NCBI RefSeq assembly: GCF_002019795.1 | Contig: NZ_KV917381.1 | Span: 2,884,068 to 2,948,067 of the forward strand | DNA length: 64,000 nucleotides | DNA from: Bacillus alkalicellulosilyticus | GTDB taxonomy: Bacteria; Bacillota; Bacilli; Bacillales; Bacillaceae_F | Reading direction: 5' to 3' | Shown: positions 7,869-16,312 of the stretch, piece after piece | Layout of the letters: each line of letters begins with the position of its first letter | Position numbering within the stretch: the stretch's first letter is position 1 | Notes under the pieces: model-generated | Told to the model about the DNA's origin: nothing | The model's database searches: none | What the model saw: only the letters and a program-made list of their open reading frames with translations | Program-made: the position numbers and the translations under genes

Positions 7869-8732
7869 CTATTCTAACATCCCAAACTCTTTTGCGGCTT
7901 CATATACATTTTGATAGTTGCTATCATCTGCTTCCACAAATGCAGAGGCTCCACCAAAAATACTAAGAATTTCTTGGTCGGTTATTCCTACAAAAGCTTC
8001 CTGTAACGCTTGAATCGTTTCCTCATCTGTAGTTCCTGAGACGGTCCAAGGATACTGGTACAATTGTTCTGACGTCCAAATTATTTTGATTTGACTTTCA
8101 TCAATCACACCTTCTGCCACAAGTTCATGGTATATCGCGCTATCAATTGCACCAACATCAACCATGTTATCTTGTACTTGTTGAGCTGTAATATCATGAG
8201 AACCGGTATATCTAACGCTTTCAAATTTGTGGTCATCCTCAGAAAAGTACACGTCATGACGAGATAGTTCTACTCCAGGAATCAAATGACCCGACGTTGA
8301 AGCAGGGCTTCCGAAAGCAAAATCAATAGACGCTTGGTCTGCGATAATATCTTCTAACGAGTTCCACTCATTATCTACATGAGTAATCATATATGAATAA
8401 TAGAATGGCTCCCCATCAATGAGTTGAGTCACAATCGCTTGTGCCCCACTTTGTTCTTTCGCAATTAAATAAGTGACAGGTCCTAAAAACGCTAAATCGA
8501 TTTGATTGTAATTTAACGCTTCTACAACTGCGTTATAATTAGGGTATAGTTCAATTTCTACGTCTCGGTTTAGTTTTTCTGTTAATTCAGCGTCAAGCTT
8601 TTCAAGGCCGACCTCCATTTCACCAATCGTTTGCGCTGGGATAACGGCAACGGTAAAAGGTTCCTCTGATGCAGCGCCACATCCGGCAATGAATACAAAA
8701 CATAATGATAATAACCAAACTATTTTTTTCAT
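7869..8732 (-). CDS. PhnD-type substrate-binding lipoprotein, possible selenium-compound importer
   Basis: A 287-residue extracellular lipoprotein. The lipobox IAGC places the lipidated Cys at residue 18. The body is of the phosphate/phosphite/phosphonate-binding class: PNYNAVVEALNYNQIDLAFLGPVTYL and FAFGSPASTSGHLIPG, the latter supplying anion-binding Ser/Thr residues. GAAGGAGG precedes the ATG. Some PhnD relatives near sel genes are annotated as putative selenate-binding proteins, as far as I recall. The location directly after selB and a SenB-like gene supports a selenium ligand, but the sequence alone does not prove it. Confidence 0.75.
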   Translation of the reverse strand: MKKIVWLLSLCFVFIAGCGAASEEPFTVAVIPAQTIGEMEVGLEKLDAELTEKLNRDVEIELYPNYNAVVEALNYNQIDLAFLGPVTYLIAKEQSGAQAIVTQLIDGEPFYYSYMITHVDNEWNSLEDIIADQASIDFAFGSPASTSGHLIPGVELSRHDVYFSEDDHKFESVRYTGSHDITAQQVQDNMVDVGAIDSAIYHELVAEGVIDESQIKIIWTSEQLYQYPWTVSGTTDEETIQALQEAFVGITDQEILSIFGGASAFVEADDSNYQNVYEAAKEFGMLE

Positions 8733-8796
8733 TTGTTATTTCCTCCTTCATACAATAAAAATAAGCTATCACGTGTTAAGGGGCTTGTAAAGAAAG

Positions 8797-9810
8797 TTAC
8801 CTTGCTCGTTCATACAGACGAATGTATGATTGGATTTCTGTTTCTAAACTATGTTGCTGTTCCAAGGTCTTTAAGCCGTTTTCAACAAAAAGACGTTGCA
8901 AAGATGTATCGTCAATCACTTGTCTGAGCTTCTGTTCTAGTTCCGCTTCATCCGCAAAAAGAAAACCATTTTCCCCGTCCCTAATAATACTCTCATTGCC
9001 ACTATTTTTTCGAGCGATGACAGGAATACGACAAGACATCGCTTCTAATAAAACGGCTGTCTGCCCTTCTGAAATAGACGAGTTCAGAACGATGTCGTAG
9101 TTCGCGTAAACGGAAGCGATTGTTTCAAAAGGAACTGGGGGCTCATACGTAAACCACTCATACTCTTTTGTTTTAGATTTCACTTTTTTTTCTACTTCAG
9201 CTTCAAGAACTTCACCAATAATCGTATACGTTAACTCTCGAAAATCCCTTTTTGCTCTTTCTATTACAGGAAGCGCATAAAGGACATCCTTCACCTTTCG
9301 TAATCCAGCTGGAAGAAGGATCGCCGGGTAGTCCTTTTTCCCCTTAGGCAAAACCGAAGCGTTCGGTAGCCAAACCCCTTGAGGAATCACAACCACCTGA
9401 GTAGAAATCGCAGCATCTTCTAACTCCACTTTAGCAACTTCAGTAAACACAGTTATCCATTCTGCTTTTTCAAGAAGTGGAATGACACGTTTTCGTTTTG
9501 TCTCCTCTTTAAAGTCCTCGTTAATATCTGTGCCTCCTGAGGTGATGATATACGGTGTATGCAACCTGTACCCGGTAGACATTTGCCACTGTAAGAAACG
9601 CTGAAAATGAAGAATATGAATGATGTCGCATTGATTCACTCTCTTATTGATTTCCTCAGACCACTCTTCTTCGTCATACGCAAACAAAAAAACGTCTATA
9701 CCCCTCTCCTGAAGTCCGTTTACAATCCGTTTGGCTGTCGTTGAATTTCCTCGTTGTTGTTTCCAATACGGTGTAAAAAAAGCTATTCGCTTGACACGGT
9801 TCTGTTCCAA
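8797..9810 (-). CDS. GT4 glycosyltransferase resembling selenosugar synthase SenB
   Basis: GT-B fold glycosyltransferase of about 337 residues. The N-terminal half has IAFFTPYWKQQRGNSTTAKRI and TSGGTDINEDF; the C-terminal half has LLPAGLRKVKDVLYALPVI and the donor-binding motif SSISEGQTAVLLEAMSCRIPVIARK. The GTD and LR-VKD blocks resemble SenB-type proteins, which join selenophosphate to a UDP-sugar. It starts 9-10 bases after selB, probably at TTG 9810 behind AGGTG (GTG 9819 is possible), so it is co-translated with a selenium gene. SelD would supply selenophosphate. I see no SenA-like gene. An ordinary GT4 enzyme remains possible. Confidence 0.6.
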   Translation of the reverse strand: MEQNRVKRIAFFTPYWKQQRGNSTTAKRIVNGLQERGIDVFLFAYDEEEWSEEINKRVNQCDIIHILHFQRFLQWQMSTGYRLHTPYIITSGGTDINEDFKEETKRKRVIPLLEKAEWITVFTEVAKVELEDAAISTQVVVIPQGVWLPNASVLPKGKKDYPAILLPAGLRKVKDVLYALPVIERAKRDFRELTYTIIGEVLEAEVEKKVKSKTKEYEWFTYEPPVPFETIASVYANYDIVLNSSISEGQTAVLLEAMSCRIPVIARKNSGNESIIRDGENGFLFADEAELEQKLRQVIDDTSLQRLFVENGLKTLEQQHSLETEIQSYIRLYERAR

Positions 9811-9819
9811 CGGAAACAC

Positions 9820-11703
9820 CTACTTCCATTTTCGTTCAGCTTCGACTCGCTCCGTCATTCCCTTTTTATCTAGCAACTCTAAAAAAGGAACTAAATACTT
9901 CCGTGAAAGAGGTAGGACTACTTTTGCCTCCTGTAATGAAAAAGATGTGTCATACTTAGACTGAAGAGCCAAAAGTGCCCTCTCATAACTAGAGTGTGTG
10001 ATATATAGAGCATCATCAAGCGGATAAATCACATTTTCTCTGCTTAAAAAATGAATGATATCTTGATGAAGGGGTTCGGGAATTTGAGCCTTTTGCAGCA
10101 ACTCTGCAATCGGCTTCACTTCTATATATTGTTTCTTCAATTGCTCGAGCACATTTTCCACTCGTTTTTCCCATGATTTTGGTACATGAGGGAAAAATGC
10201 ATGTTGAGCGATGAAAGGCCCATCTTTTTTAAGTTGGTTTTCAAGGATTGCTTGTTCAAGTACACGCTCTATTAATTTTTCTGGATATTGAAGAGACTGA
10301 GTTTGAATGATTTCTGCTTTTTTCTTTCCTTGTTGCATCGAGAATTTTTCATGAAAGCTATGTAACTCTTCAACAATGCCCGTTAAAAGTTGTTCATAAA
10401 CCAAAGTTAACGTATAGTATCCGCCCCACTCGATGACTTGATTCGAGTCTGTCATCATAGAAATCGTTGCTAACGTTTCGCTCTCTTCCATTCCTGAAAA
10501 CTGACTTATCTCCTTGACATTCAATAGACCTTTATCCATTAATACGTCTGAAATTCGGTCTTCTGGTGTGCCTGCTAGTTTCTTTTCTAATAAGTCAATC
10601 GTTGCTTGTCCAAACCGGTAACGCTCTCCCCTTGGCTCAATAATCTCTCCGCCACCAATGGTTTCAACAGGGGTTGGTCGCCTTACAATAAACCGGTCAC
10701 CTCGTTTAGCCACTACGGGTTCATCTAATCTAACCTGACAAAGAACCTGCTCATTCCCTTCAATCTGATTGCGGTCAAAGAAAACAATTTTTCCATATAC
10801 CTCAGCTGTTCCAATATGAAACTTAATATGTGCGCGTTGTTTCACTTCATGTTGAAGTGACTTCACTACTTGAAGAGCCACATCGACTGTTTGTGTAGTC
10901 ACATAGCTATCAGACGATACCAACACATCGCCACGTTGACACTGTTCCTTAGAAATCCCTCCAATGTTAATTGCTACACGCTGCCCCGCTCGACCAACGG
11001 ATGTTGGTTGCTGGTGAATCTGAATCTGCCGCGCTCTCACTTGCTCCTGCTGAGGCAATAAAAGCAATGTCTCTCCTTCACGAACCATACCTTCATAAAC
11101 AGTTCCTCTCACAACAGTTCCTTGTCCATGAACCGTAAACACTTGGTCAATCGGTAACCGAAACGCACCATTTGCATTTCGGTGAGGTGTTTTAGGAAGT
11201 AACTCAATAAGTTGCAAGCGCACGTCCTCGATTCCTTTTCCCGATAAACTATCGACTACGACGGTAGGACTATCTTCTAGGAATGTACCTCTAAGCTGTT
11301 CTTCAATATCTTCTTGTACAAGCTCAAGCAACTCCTCGTCGACTCGGTCGACTTTTGTAATGACAATCATCCCTCTTTGAATTTGAAGCAAAGATAAAAT
11401 TTCAACATGCTCCCTTGTTTGTGGCATAACGCCTTCATCTGCCGCAATGACCAACATGACAATATCAATTCCTGCCACACCGGCAATCATTTGCCGTATA
11501 AATCGTTCATGGCCTGGGACATCAATTATAGAAACGGTCATCTCGTCTGTAATTTGAAACGGAGCATACCCTGGTTCAATTGAAATGTTTCTTTCTTTTT
11601 CTTCCTTCAAACGGTCTGTATCTACGTTTGTTAAGGCTTTTGTTAAGCTTGTTTTCCCATGGTCAATATGACCTGCCATTCCGACTGTATAATGAACTGA
11701 CAT
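9820..11703 (-). CDS. selB: Selenocysteine-specific elongation factor
   Basis: SelB carries Sec-tRNA(Sec) to ribosomes at UGA codons marked by a SECIS hairpin. The 627-residue protein has the GTPase motifs GHIDHGKTSL, DVPGHERFI and ITKVDR in the first 130 residues, EF-Tu-like beta domains (FTVHGQGTVVRGTV, VVAKRGDRFIVR), then about 270 residues of winged-helix repeats that bind SECIS RNA. The ATG at 11703 follows GAGGGAAA. It heads the operon that runs down to vanZ and is divergent from the histidine kinase gene. Confidence 0.95.
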   Translation of the reverse strand: MSVHYTVGMAGHIDHGKTSLTKALTNVDTDRLKEEKERNISIEPGYAPFQITDEMTVSIIDVPGHERFIRQMIAGVAGIDIVMLVIAADEGVMPQTREHVEILSLLQIQRGMIVITKVDRVDEELLELVQEDIEEQLRGTFLEDSPTVVVDSLSGKGIEDVRLQLIELLPKTPHRNANGAFRLPIDQVFTVHGQGTVVRGTVYEGMVREGETLLLLPQQEQVRARQIQIHQQPTSVGRAGQRVAINIGGISKEQCQRGDVLVSSDSYVTTQTVDVALQVVKSLQHEVKQRAHIKFHIGTAEVYGKIVFFDRNQIEGNEQVLCQVRLDEPVVAKRGDRFIVRRPTPVETIGGGEIIEPRGERYRFGQATIDLLEKKLAGTPEDRISDVLMDKGLLNVKEISQFSGMEESETLATISMMTDSNQVIEWGGYYTLTLVYEQLLTGIVEELHSFHEKFSMQQGKKKAEIIQTQSLQYPEKLIERVLEQAILENQLKKDGPFIAQHAFFPHVPKSWEKRVENVLEQLKKQYIEVKPIAELLQKAQIPEPLHQDIIHFLSRENVIYPLDDALYITHSSYERALLALQSKYDTSFSLQEAKVVLPLSRKYLVPFLELLDKKGMTERVEAERKWK

Positions 11704-11836
11704 ACATTTCCCTCGTTTCAACTACAAATTATCTGAAAATATTATGAAATTCTGCATTATTTGACAAATAATTCAACATTTTGTTCGTTATATCGTGTAT
11801 ACTATAGAAAAATATAACAAATGGAGACCAATAAAT

Positions 11837-13108
11837 ATGAGTCGAATAAAAAGTGATATTCCAATATTTTATACTATCATTGGATTTTTACTAATTCTAG
11901 TAATCGACCTCGTCTTTTGGCAAGTAGGAAATTCCACCCCCACCTACATCTTGTGGTCCTCAATAAAAAGCTGGATCGGTTTTCTTTTATTTGCTTTTGT
12001 AATCTATCGCTATCTCGTAAAGCAACAGCAAGCCAAACTTCTTGTTGAGAATCATGACAAACAAGCCATTCTTATTAATTCAATCTCAGATTTTATTGTA
12101 TTTAAAGACGATAAAGGTCGCTGGAGCGAAGTCAATAATTTTGGACAAAAACTATATAATTTAGAGAAAGAAGATGTCTTAGGAAGAACGGACCTGGAAA
12201 TGGCTGAGTTGTTCCCCAAATATTTCGAGCATTTTAAGTATTGTTATGATACGGATGAGATTGCTTGGGGAAATGGAAAACCAATTCATGTCGATGAGTT
12301 ACTCATTGTCGGTGAAGAAGAACGATTATTTGACGTACTAAAAATACCTATGTTCCATCCAGACGGAAGCCGTAAAGGTTTATATGCGATCGGTCGTGAT
12401 ATCACGGAGTTAAGAAAATCAGAGGAATTGCTCATTAAAAATGAAAAGCTATCGATTGTTGGACAGCTTGCTGCCGGGGTCGCTCATGAAATAAGGAACC
12501 CACTCACATCGTTAAAAGGCTTTGTAAACCTTTGCAAAGAAAATGAAGGAGATAAGGAACTTTATTTAAAAATTATGCACAACGAGCTTGAGAGAATAAA
12601 TGACATTGTCGATGAACTATTAGTCATTGCAAGACCTCAAAAAGTTCCTATGAAACAAAATGACATTAACAAACTTCTTGATGGCGTTACAATACTCATG
12701 GAAACCGAAGCAAGTATCGCAGGTGTTTCCCTTCAAATCCATAAAGAAGAAAAACTTCCACTGATTTCATGTGGAGAATGTCAGATAAAACAAGTGCTTA
12801 TCAACATTATAAAAAATGCAATTGAAGCGTCAAATGCTGATTCAACTGTAACCATTACTACTTCAGCTACAAAAGAAAATGTAACCGTTACAATTGAAGA
12901 TGAAGGGTGCGGTATGAAGCGTGCAGATATCAGCAAGCTGGGCGATCCCTTTTTCACGATGAAAGAAAATGGCACTGGCCTCGGTATGATGGTCTCCTTA
13001 AAAATTATTGAAGCCCACGAGGGAACACTATCGATTCAAAGCGAAATAAATCAAGGGTCAACCGTATCAATATCTCTACCAATTAAGCAAACCAATGAAA
13101 AAAACTAG
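11837..13108 (+). CDS. Orphan PAS-domain sensor histidine kinase (sporulation-kinase type)
   Basis: Membrane kinase of 423 residues. Two hydrophobic segments lie in the first 65 residues, then a PAS domain (ILINSISDFIVFKDDKGRW to IGRDITELRKSEE), the H-box GVAHEIRNPLTSLKGF with the phosphorylated His, and the ATPase domain with NIIKNAIEAS (N box), DEGCGM (G1) and GTGLGMMV (G2). The architecture resembles Bacillus KinA/KinE kinases feeding Spo0F. No response regulator is adjacent. ATG 11837 is preferred because GGAGACC lies upstream. A TATACT at about 11799 may be its -10. Confidence 0.85.
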   Translation: MSRIKSDIPIFYTIIGFLLILVIDLVFWQVGNSTPTYILWSSIKSWIGFLLFAFVIYRYLVKQQQAKLLVENHDKQAILINSISDFIVFKDDKGRWSEVNNFGQKLYNLEKEDVLGRTDLEMAELFPKYFEHFKYCYDTDEIAWGNGKPIHVDELLIVGEEERLFDVLKIPMFHPDGSRKGLYAIGRDITELRKSEELLIKNEKLSIVGQLAAGVAHEIRNPLTSLKGFVNLCKENEGDKELYLKIMHNELERINDIVDELLVIARPQKVPMKQNDINKLLDGVTILMETEASIAGVSLQIHKEEKLPLISCGECQIKQVLINIIKNAIEASNADSTVTITTSATKENVTVTIEDEGCGMKRADISKLGDPFFTMKENGTGLGMMVSLKIIEAHEGTLSIQSEINQGSTVSISLPIKQTNEKN

Positions 13109-13126
13109 CCAGTGATGGCTAGTTTT
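13101..13126. terminator. Bidirectional terminator between convergent genes
   Basis: AAAACTAGCC pairs with GGCTAGTTTT around a 6-base loop. A run precedes one arm and T residues follow the other, so it can stop both the kinase and the YuiD-like transcripts. Confidence 0.85.
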
Positions 13127-13583
13127 TTGTTGCGAAATAGGATAGCGTTCCTGTTAATGCGCCTAGGATAGCACCACCGAGTACTTCTTCTGGTTGATGG
13201 CCAAGCATTTCCTTAAGCTTTTTTTCTTTTTCTTCATATTCATGACCAGGATGATGGCCGGCTAATTCTTCAACCTGCTCATCCAAGTGATTTACTTTTA
13301 TCGTTAATTCCCCCGCTTGCCTTCGAATGCCTTGAGCATCATACATGACAATCATCCCAAAGATTGTCGCCAGCGCAAAATCAACACTTTTCATGCCTTT
13401 ATCCCAAGCGATATACGTCGCTAAAGATGTAACCCCTGCCGAATGAGAGCTTGGCATACTACCTGTTTGAAACAATGCTCCCCAATCGACAACTCCTGTT
13501 TCCCTTGCTTTTAAAGGTACTTTTAAAAGTTGCGCTATCCCTATAGACATAATGGCCGTCATAATTTTCTTATTCACTGGCAT
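13119..13583 (-). CDS. YuiD-like divergent PAP2-family membrane protein
   Basis: A 154-residue protein of the DUF212/YuiD family. The signature GSMPSSHSAGVTSLATYIAWDKG and the later FGMIVMYDAQGIRRQAGEL are diagnostic. The family is a distant relative of acid phosphatases and sits in the membrane; its substrate is unknown. GAGGTG lies at the start, so either ATG 13583 or GTG 13577 may be used. The last third (EEKEKKLKEMLGHQPEEV) is charged and ends in a hydrophobic tail. Confidence 0.85.
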   Translation of the reverse strand: MPVNKKIMTAIMSIGIAQLLKVPLKARETGVVDWGALFQTGSMPSSHSAGVTSLATYIAWDKGMKSVDFALATIFGMIVMYDAQGIRRQAGELTIKVNHLDEQVEELAGHHPGHEYEEKEKKLKEMLGHQPEEVLGGAILGALTGTLSYFATKN

Positions 13584-13758
13584 TCACCTCATGGATTATT
13601 GTTTACATTTGATAAAAATGTATTCCCACAAGGATACTGGAAAATTTAACGAAATAAGCTTTAAAAAATTATTTTAAAATGATTTGTAACCTATCTGAAA
13701 AAGAGGCGTCTAAAGAATCGCAAAACATAAAATTAACCAAATATTGGAGAAATCATTC

Positions 13759-14252
13759 ATGAATTCAGTAGTACATCATTCAAAATTCTTCATCATCTCT
13801 GCAACTCTTATCGCTGTCGCCTTTTCACTCACTTTCGATAGTTTCACCCATAGTGTAGAAGCGAGCACAACCAAACAATCTGTAACGGATGTAGCAAAAT
13901 CGGTAGTAGGCATTAAATACAAGTGGGGAGGAAACACACGAAGGAAGGCTTTGATGCATCTGATTTTACAAAGTATGCTTTTGAAAAATCTTCAGCAAAA
14001 ATAAACATACCACGCTCGGTCAAAGAACAATTCAACACAGGTAAAGCAGTCAAACAAAAGAATCTAAAAAAAGGTGACCTCGTCTTCTTTAACGCAAATA
14101 GAACAGGAAAAGAACCAACATTTGTCGGTATTTACAATGGCAATGGCAAGTTCTATGCAGCAACGGTATCAAAAGGGGTTTCTATACAAGGCCTACAATC
14201 TAAGTACTGGAAAGACCGCTACATCGGGGCAAAAAGAGTTATATCAAAATAA
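13759..14252 (+). pseudogene. Frameshifted NlpC/P60-like cell-wall protein lacking catalytic residues
   Basis: The N-terminal frame gives a signal peptide (residues 1-35) and DVAKSVVGIKYKWGGN, the start of an NlpC/P60 domain. The frame then shifts near 13,935, and EGFDASDFTKYAFEKSS through GDLVFFNANRTGKEPTFVGIYNGNGKFY continues in another frame to 14252. NlpC/P60 endopeptidases need GFDCSG and THVGIY; here the Cys is Ala and the His is Phe. So besides the frameshift the peptidase active site is gone. The gene faces selC. Confidence 0.8.
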
Positions 14253-14258
14253 CATAAA

Positions 14259-14302
14259 AAAGAGATTGGGACAAAAGGTTGTTGCCTTTGTCTCAATCTC
14301 TT
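14259..14302 (+). terminator. Terminator upstream of selC
   Basis: AAGAGATTGGGACAAAAGG can pair with CCTTTGTCTCAATCTCTT, followed by a T-rich stretch. It ends the NlpC/P60-like transcript 60 bases before the selC promoter. Confidence 0.8.
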
Positions 14303-14361
14303 CTTACTTGTACGCTAATTAGCGTTGTTGAGACTTGTGTAAACTTGGAAATGCATTACGA

Positions 14362-14390
14362 TTGCACCAATAGTCAAAAATCATTATAAT
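14362..14390 (+). promoter_or_regulatory. selC promoter
   Basis: TTGCAC (14362-14367) and a perfect TATAAT (14385-14390) are separated by 17 bases, a textbook sigma-A promoter. Transcription would begin near 14397, about 17 bases before the tRNA. Confidence 0.8.
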
Positions 14391-14413
14391 AAGAGGAGTT
14401 TCGTAAAAGGCAT

Positions 14414-14510
14414 GGGGCTGGCTACGGTGCTGGTGTCCGTCAAGGTCTTCAAAACCTCTCGGGAGGCGCGTGCCGTCTCCGGTGGGTTCGATTCCCACAC
14501 AGTCCCGCCA
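14414..14510 (+). tRNA. selC: tRNA-Sec, anticodon UCA
   Basis: A 97-base tRNA with encoded CCA and discriminator G. The anticodon loop CTTCAAA (14447-14453) gives UCA. The D stem is ACGG/CCGT, the T arm is GTGGG-TTCGATT-CCCAC, and a long variable arm (14460-14481) folds into a stem with a GCGT loop, as expected for tRNA-Sec. The 8-nt acceptor strand GGGGCTGG pairs at seven positions, with a G-A clash at the eighth, and the anticodon stem has only four clean pairs below which A442 faces C458 (last three digits). All 3' sequence from the anticodon loop onward is repeated at the far end of the island. Confidence 0.9.
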
Positions 14511-14521
14511 AACTATACATA
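14447..14521 (+). repeat. Left attachment site (attL), 75-bp direct repeat
   Basis: This segment begins at the first base of the anticodon loop of selC, covers the tRNA 3' half and runs 11 bases past CCA. It is identical to 58962-59036. Identity blocks that start in the anticodon loop are common for tyrosine integrases that use tRNA genes. Confidence 0.93.
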
Positions 14522-14586
14522 GCAAGGCTTAGCAAATTTCCTTAGTTGACTGCAAAACCTATCTAAAGTTAAACGTTGAAGGGAGC

Positions 14587-14604
14587 GGTGCCTAAGAGGT
14601 GCCC
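14587..14604 (+). repeat. GGTGCC repeat pair near left end (candidate arm site)
   Basis: GGTGCCTAAGAGGTGCCC contains two direct GGTGCC words. Almost the same arrangement occurs near the right end (58837) and, inverted, upstream of the integrase gene (15799). Confidence 0.55.
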
Positions 14605-14610
14605 ATTCTT

Positions 14611-15774
14611 TTAAAAAGCATCATCGAATGCTTTAGCAGCACTATCTTGCAGTAATGGGTTTACATGACTATACAAATCAAGTGTAATACTTACTTTCGT
14701 ATGTCCTAAACGCTCACTTACCACTTTTGGATGAACATTTTGTTGAAGCAAAATCGTCGCGTGGCTGTGACGTAAATCATGAAAACGACTATCCGATAAG
14801 TGTACTTCTTTTACCGCTCTTTTATAGGCTCTTGCCAAATCTCTTACATCCAAGTAATTTCCTTTTGTGTTGTAAAAAACGAGATCATTTGGATTAAAGG
14901 TTGGACCTAATAAGGCTTTCTTTTTCTCATAATTATCCTTATGACGTTGAAATAATTCAACAAGGCGCTTACCCATTGAAATGGCTCTATTTTGTCCATT
15001 TTTAGGAGCATTCTTTATTTTAACCCCCTCACCCTTTTTATCATAGGCTGACTTGGTAATGAATATTTTTCTGTTGTTAAAGTCAATGTCCCCCCATGTC
15101 AATGCTCTTAATTCTCCAACACGAGCACCTGTATGAGCTGCAGCCGTTATAATTGGAAAATATAATACACTTCCGCTTGCACTTTTAAGAAGTAAATTAA
15201 GTTCCTCAGGAGTATATGTTGTAAATTTTGCTTTATCAGGCCTAGGTGGCTTAGCTCTTTTTGCCACATTTTTATCTACGAACTCCCAATCAAGAGCATC
15301 ATTTAAGGCTTTATTTAGCACACGATGATGGTGTAAGACGGTTTGCTTAGATAACCTTCCTTCTCCTTCATTATTTTCTACGGTATTCTCGGTTCTTACT
15401 TTCTTTGAGTAATACTGCTGAACATCTCTCACCTTTAATTCATTTATCTTTATATTACCAAGTGCTGGTTTTAAATGAACTCGAATGATACGTTCATATG
15501 CTTTAAAAGTGTTGTGAACAGTATTAGTTTCAGCATAGGACTTTAGCCAATAGTCTAGAAAATCACCAACCGTTATTGTTTCTTGCTTATCTTCGGAATG
15601 GACTTCTTCTTTTTGAAATTCGGCAATAGCTATTGCCATTGCATTTTTGGCTTCTGTCTTATTTTTAAATCCTTTTCTAATTCTACGTTTTCTATTTCCT
15701 TTCGCGTCTTTACCCGCTTCAATAGTAAAGAGCCACTTCTTCGTTTTTTTATCCTGTTTGATATGTCCAGCCAT
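14611..15774 (-). CDS. int: Tyrosine integrase of the island
   Basis: A 387-residue integrase of the Tn916/ICE/phage type. An arm-binding N-terminal domain (residues 1-60) precedes a SAM-like core-binding domain (about 70-170) and the catalytic domain. Catalytic residues are visible: Arg218 in TGARVGELR, His332 and Arg335 in HDLRHSHAT, His358 in LGHTKVS and the nucleophile Tyr368 in LDLYSH. The gene ends about 90 bases inside attL, as usual for such elements. It should catalyse integration into selC. Confidence 0.93.
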   Translation of the reverse strand: MAGHIKQDKKTKKWLFTIEAGKDAKGNRKRRIRKGFKNKTEAKNAMAIAIAEFQKEEVHSEDKQETITVGDFLDYWLKSYAETNTVHNTFKAYERIIRVHLKPALGNIKINELKVRDVQQYYSKKVRTENTVENNEGEGRLSKQTVLHHHRVLNKALNDALDWEFVDKNVAKRAKPPRPDKAKFTTYTPEELNLLLKSASGSVLYFPIITAAAHTGARVGELRALTWGDIDFNNRKIFITKSAYDKKGEGVKIKNAPKNGQNRAISMGKRLVELFQRHKDNYEKKKALLGPTFNPNDLVFYNTKGNYLDVRDLARAYKRAVKEVHLSDSRFHDLRHSHATILLQQNVHPKVVSERLGHTKVSITLDLYSHVNPLLQDSAAKAFDDAF

Positions 15775-15798
15775 TTATTTTTAACCTCCTAATAGCCA

Positions 15799-15815
15799 GG
15801 CACCAAACTCGCACC
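15799..15815 (-). repeat. GGTGC repeat pair upstream of int (candidate arm site)
   Basis: GGCACCAAACTCGCACC read on the minus strand is GGTGCGAGTTTGGTGCC, matching the right-end site GGTGCCGAGTTTGGTGCC except for one base. Confidence 0.55.
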
Positions 15816-15896
15816 ATTTACAGTATAAAATTTTTTTGAATGTTTTAAACAATAAATGATAAATAAGTTAAGTACCACCTATAAATCTTGTATTGA

Positions 15897-16088
15897 CTAC
15901 TCTTGACCTTCAAACCCTTCAAACCAATGTTGAAAAGACTTTTTAGATACTAGGATTCTGCTCCCTACTCGTACTACATGAAAACTGCCAGAGTGAACTA
16001 ATTCATAAGCCTTTCCACGGCCGATACCTAAAAATACAGCGATATCTTTCACCGTTAAAACGTCTTTTAAATCTTCAAATTTATTCAT
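15897..16088 (-). CDS. xis: Excisionase-type helix-turn-helix protein
   Basis: A 63-residue protein with the excisionase/MerR-like DNA-binding pattern: LTVKDIAVFLGIGRGKAYELVHSG followed by RVGSRILVSKKSFQHWF. Such proteins bend att DNA and direct integrases to excision. It lies 120 bases upstream of int, on the same strand. Confidence 0.88.
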   Translation of the reverse strand: MNKFEDLKDVLTVKDIAVFLGIGRGKAYELVHSGSFHVVRVGSRILVSKKSFQHWFEGFEGQE

Positions 16089-16099
16089 CTAATTCGTCT

Positions 16100-16237
16100 T
16101 TATTCCTTCCTTAGTACCTTCTTATCTAAATTTTTTTCATCATTCTCTTTCTCCTTATTTAACTCTTCAGTCCATTTCCTTAACACCTCTAGTGCTCTTT
16201 CTTTTATTAACTTAATATCTTCTTCTTTATCAAACAT
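16100..16237 (-). CDS. Small charged protein
   Basis: A 45-residue frame begins MFDKEEDIKLIKERALEVLRKW and is nearly all Lys, Glu and Leu, so probably one long helix. GGGGG lies 8 bases before the ATG, within the terminator of the preceding gene. It lies just upstream of xis. Function unknown. Confidence 0.5.
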   Translation of the reverse strand: MFDKEEDIKLIKERALEVLRKWTEELNKEKENDEKNLDKKVLRKE

Positions 16238-16238
16238 A

Positions 16239-16266
16239 AAAAAAACCCCCTTTCTAGTAGGAGGTT
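16239..16266 (-). terminator. Terminator after the HTH regulator gene
   Basis: On the minus strand AACCTCC pairs with GGGGGTT and is followed by eight T residues. The right arm doubles as the ribosome binding site of the small protein gene. Confidence 0.7.
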
Positions 16267-16292
16267 CAACAGTTATTCAATCTATTATAGGA

Positions 16293-16312
16293 TACAACTT
16301 TATAAAGTTGTA
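16293..16312. promoter_or_regulatory. Perfect 20-bp palindrome at the 3' end of the HTH gene
   Basis: TACAACTTTATAAAGTTGTA is its own reverse complement. A close relative lies in the promoter of the same gene (17204-17225). The pair looks like a protein-binding site. Confidence 0.6.

Noticed and set aside
7869-8732. Naming the transporter a phosphonate importer
   Set aside because: No phosphonate-degradation genes are nearby, and the context is selenium metabolism; the ligand is left open.
14319-14525. Minus-strand frame across tRNA-Sec
   Set aside because: It covers the tRNA gene and its promoter; the same frame appears at attR because of the repeat.
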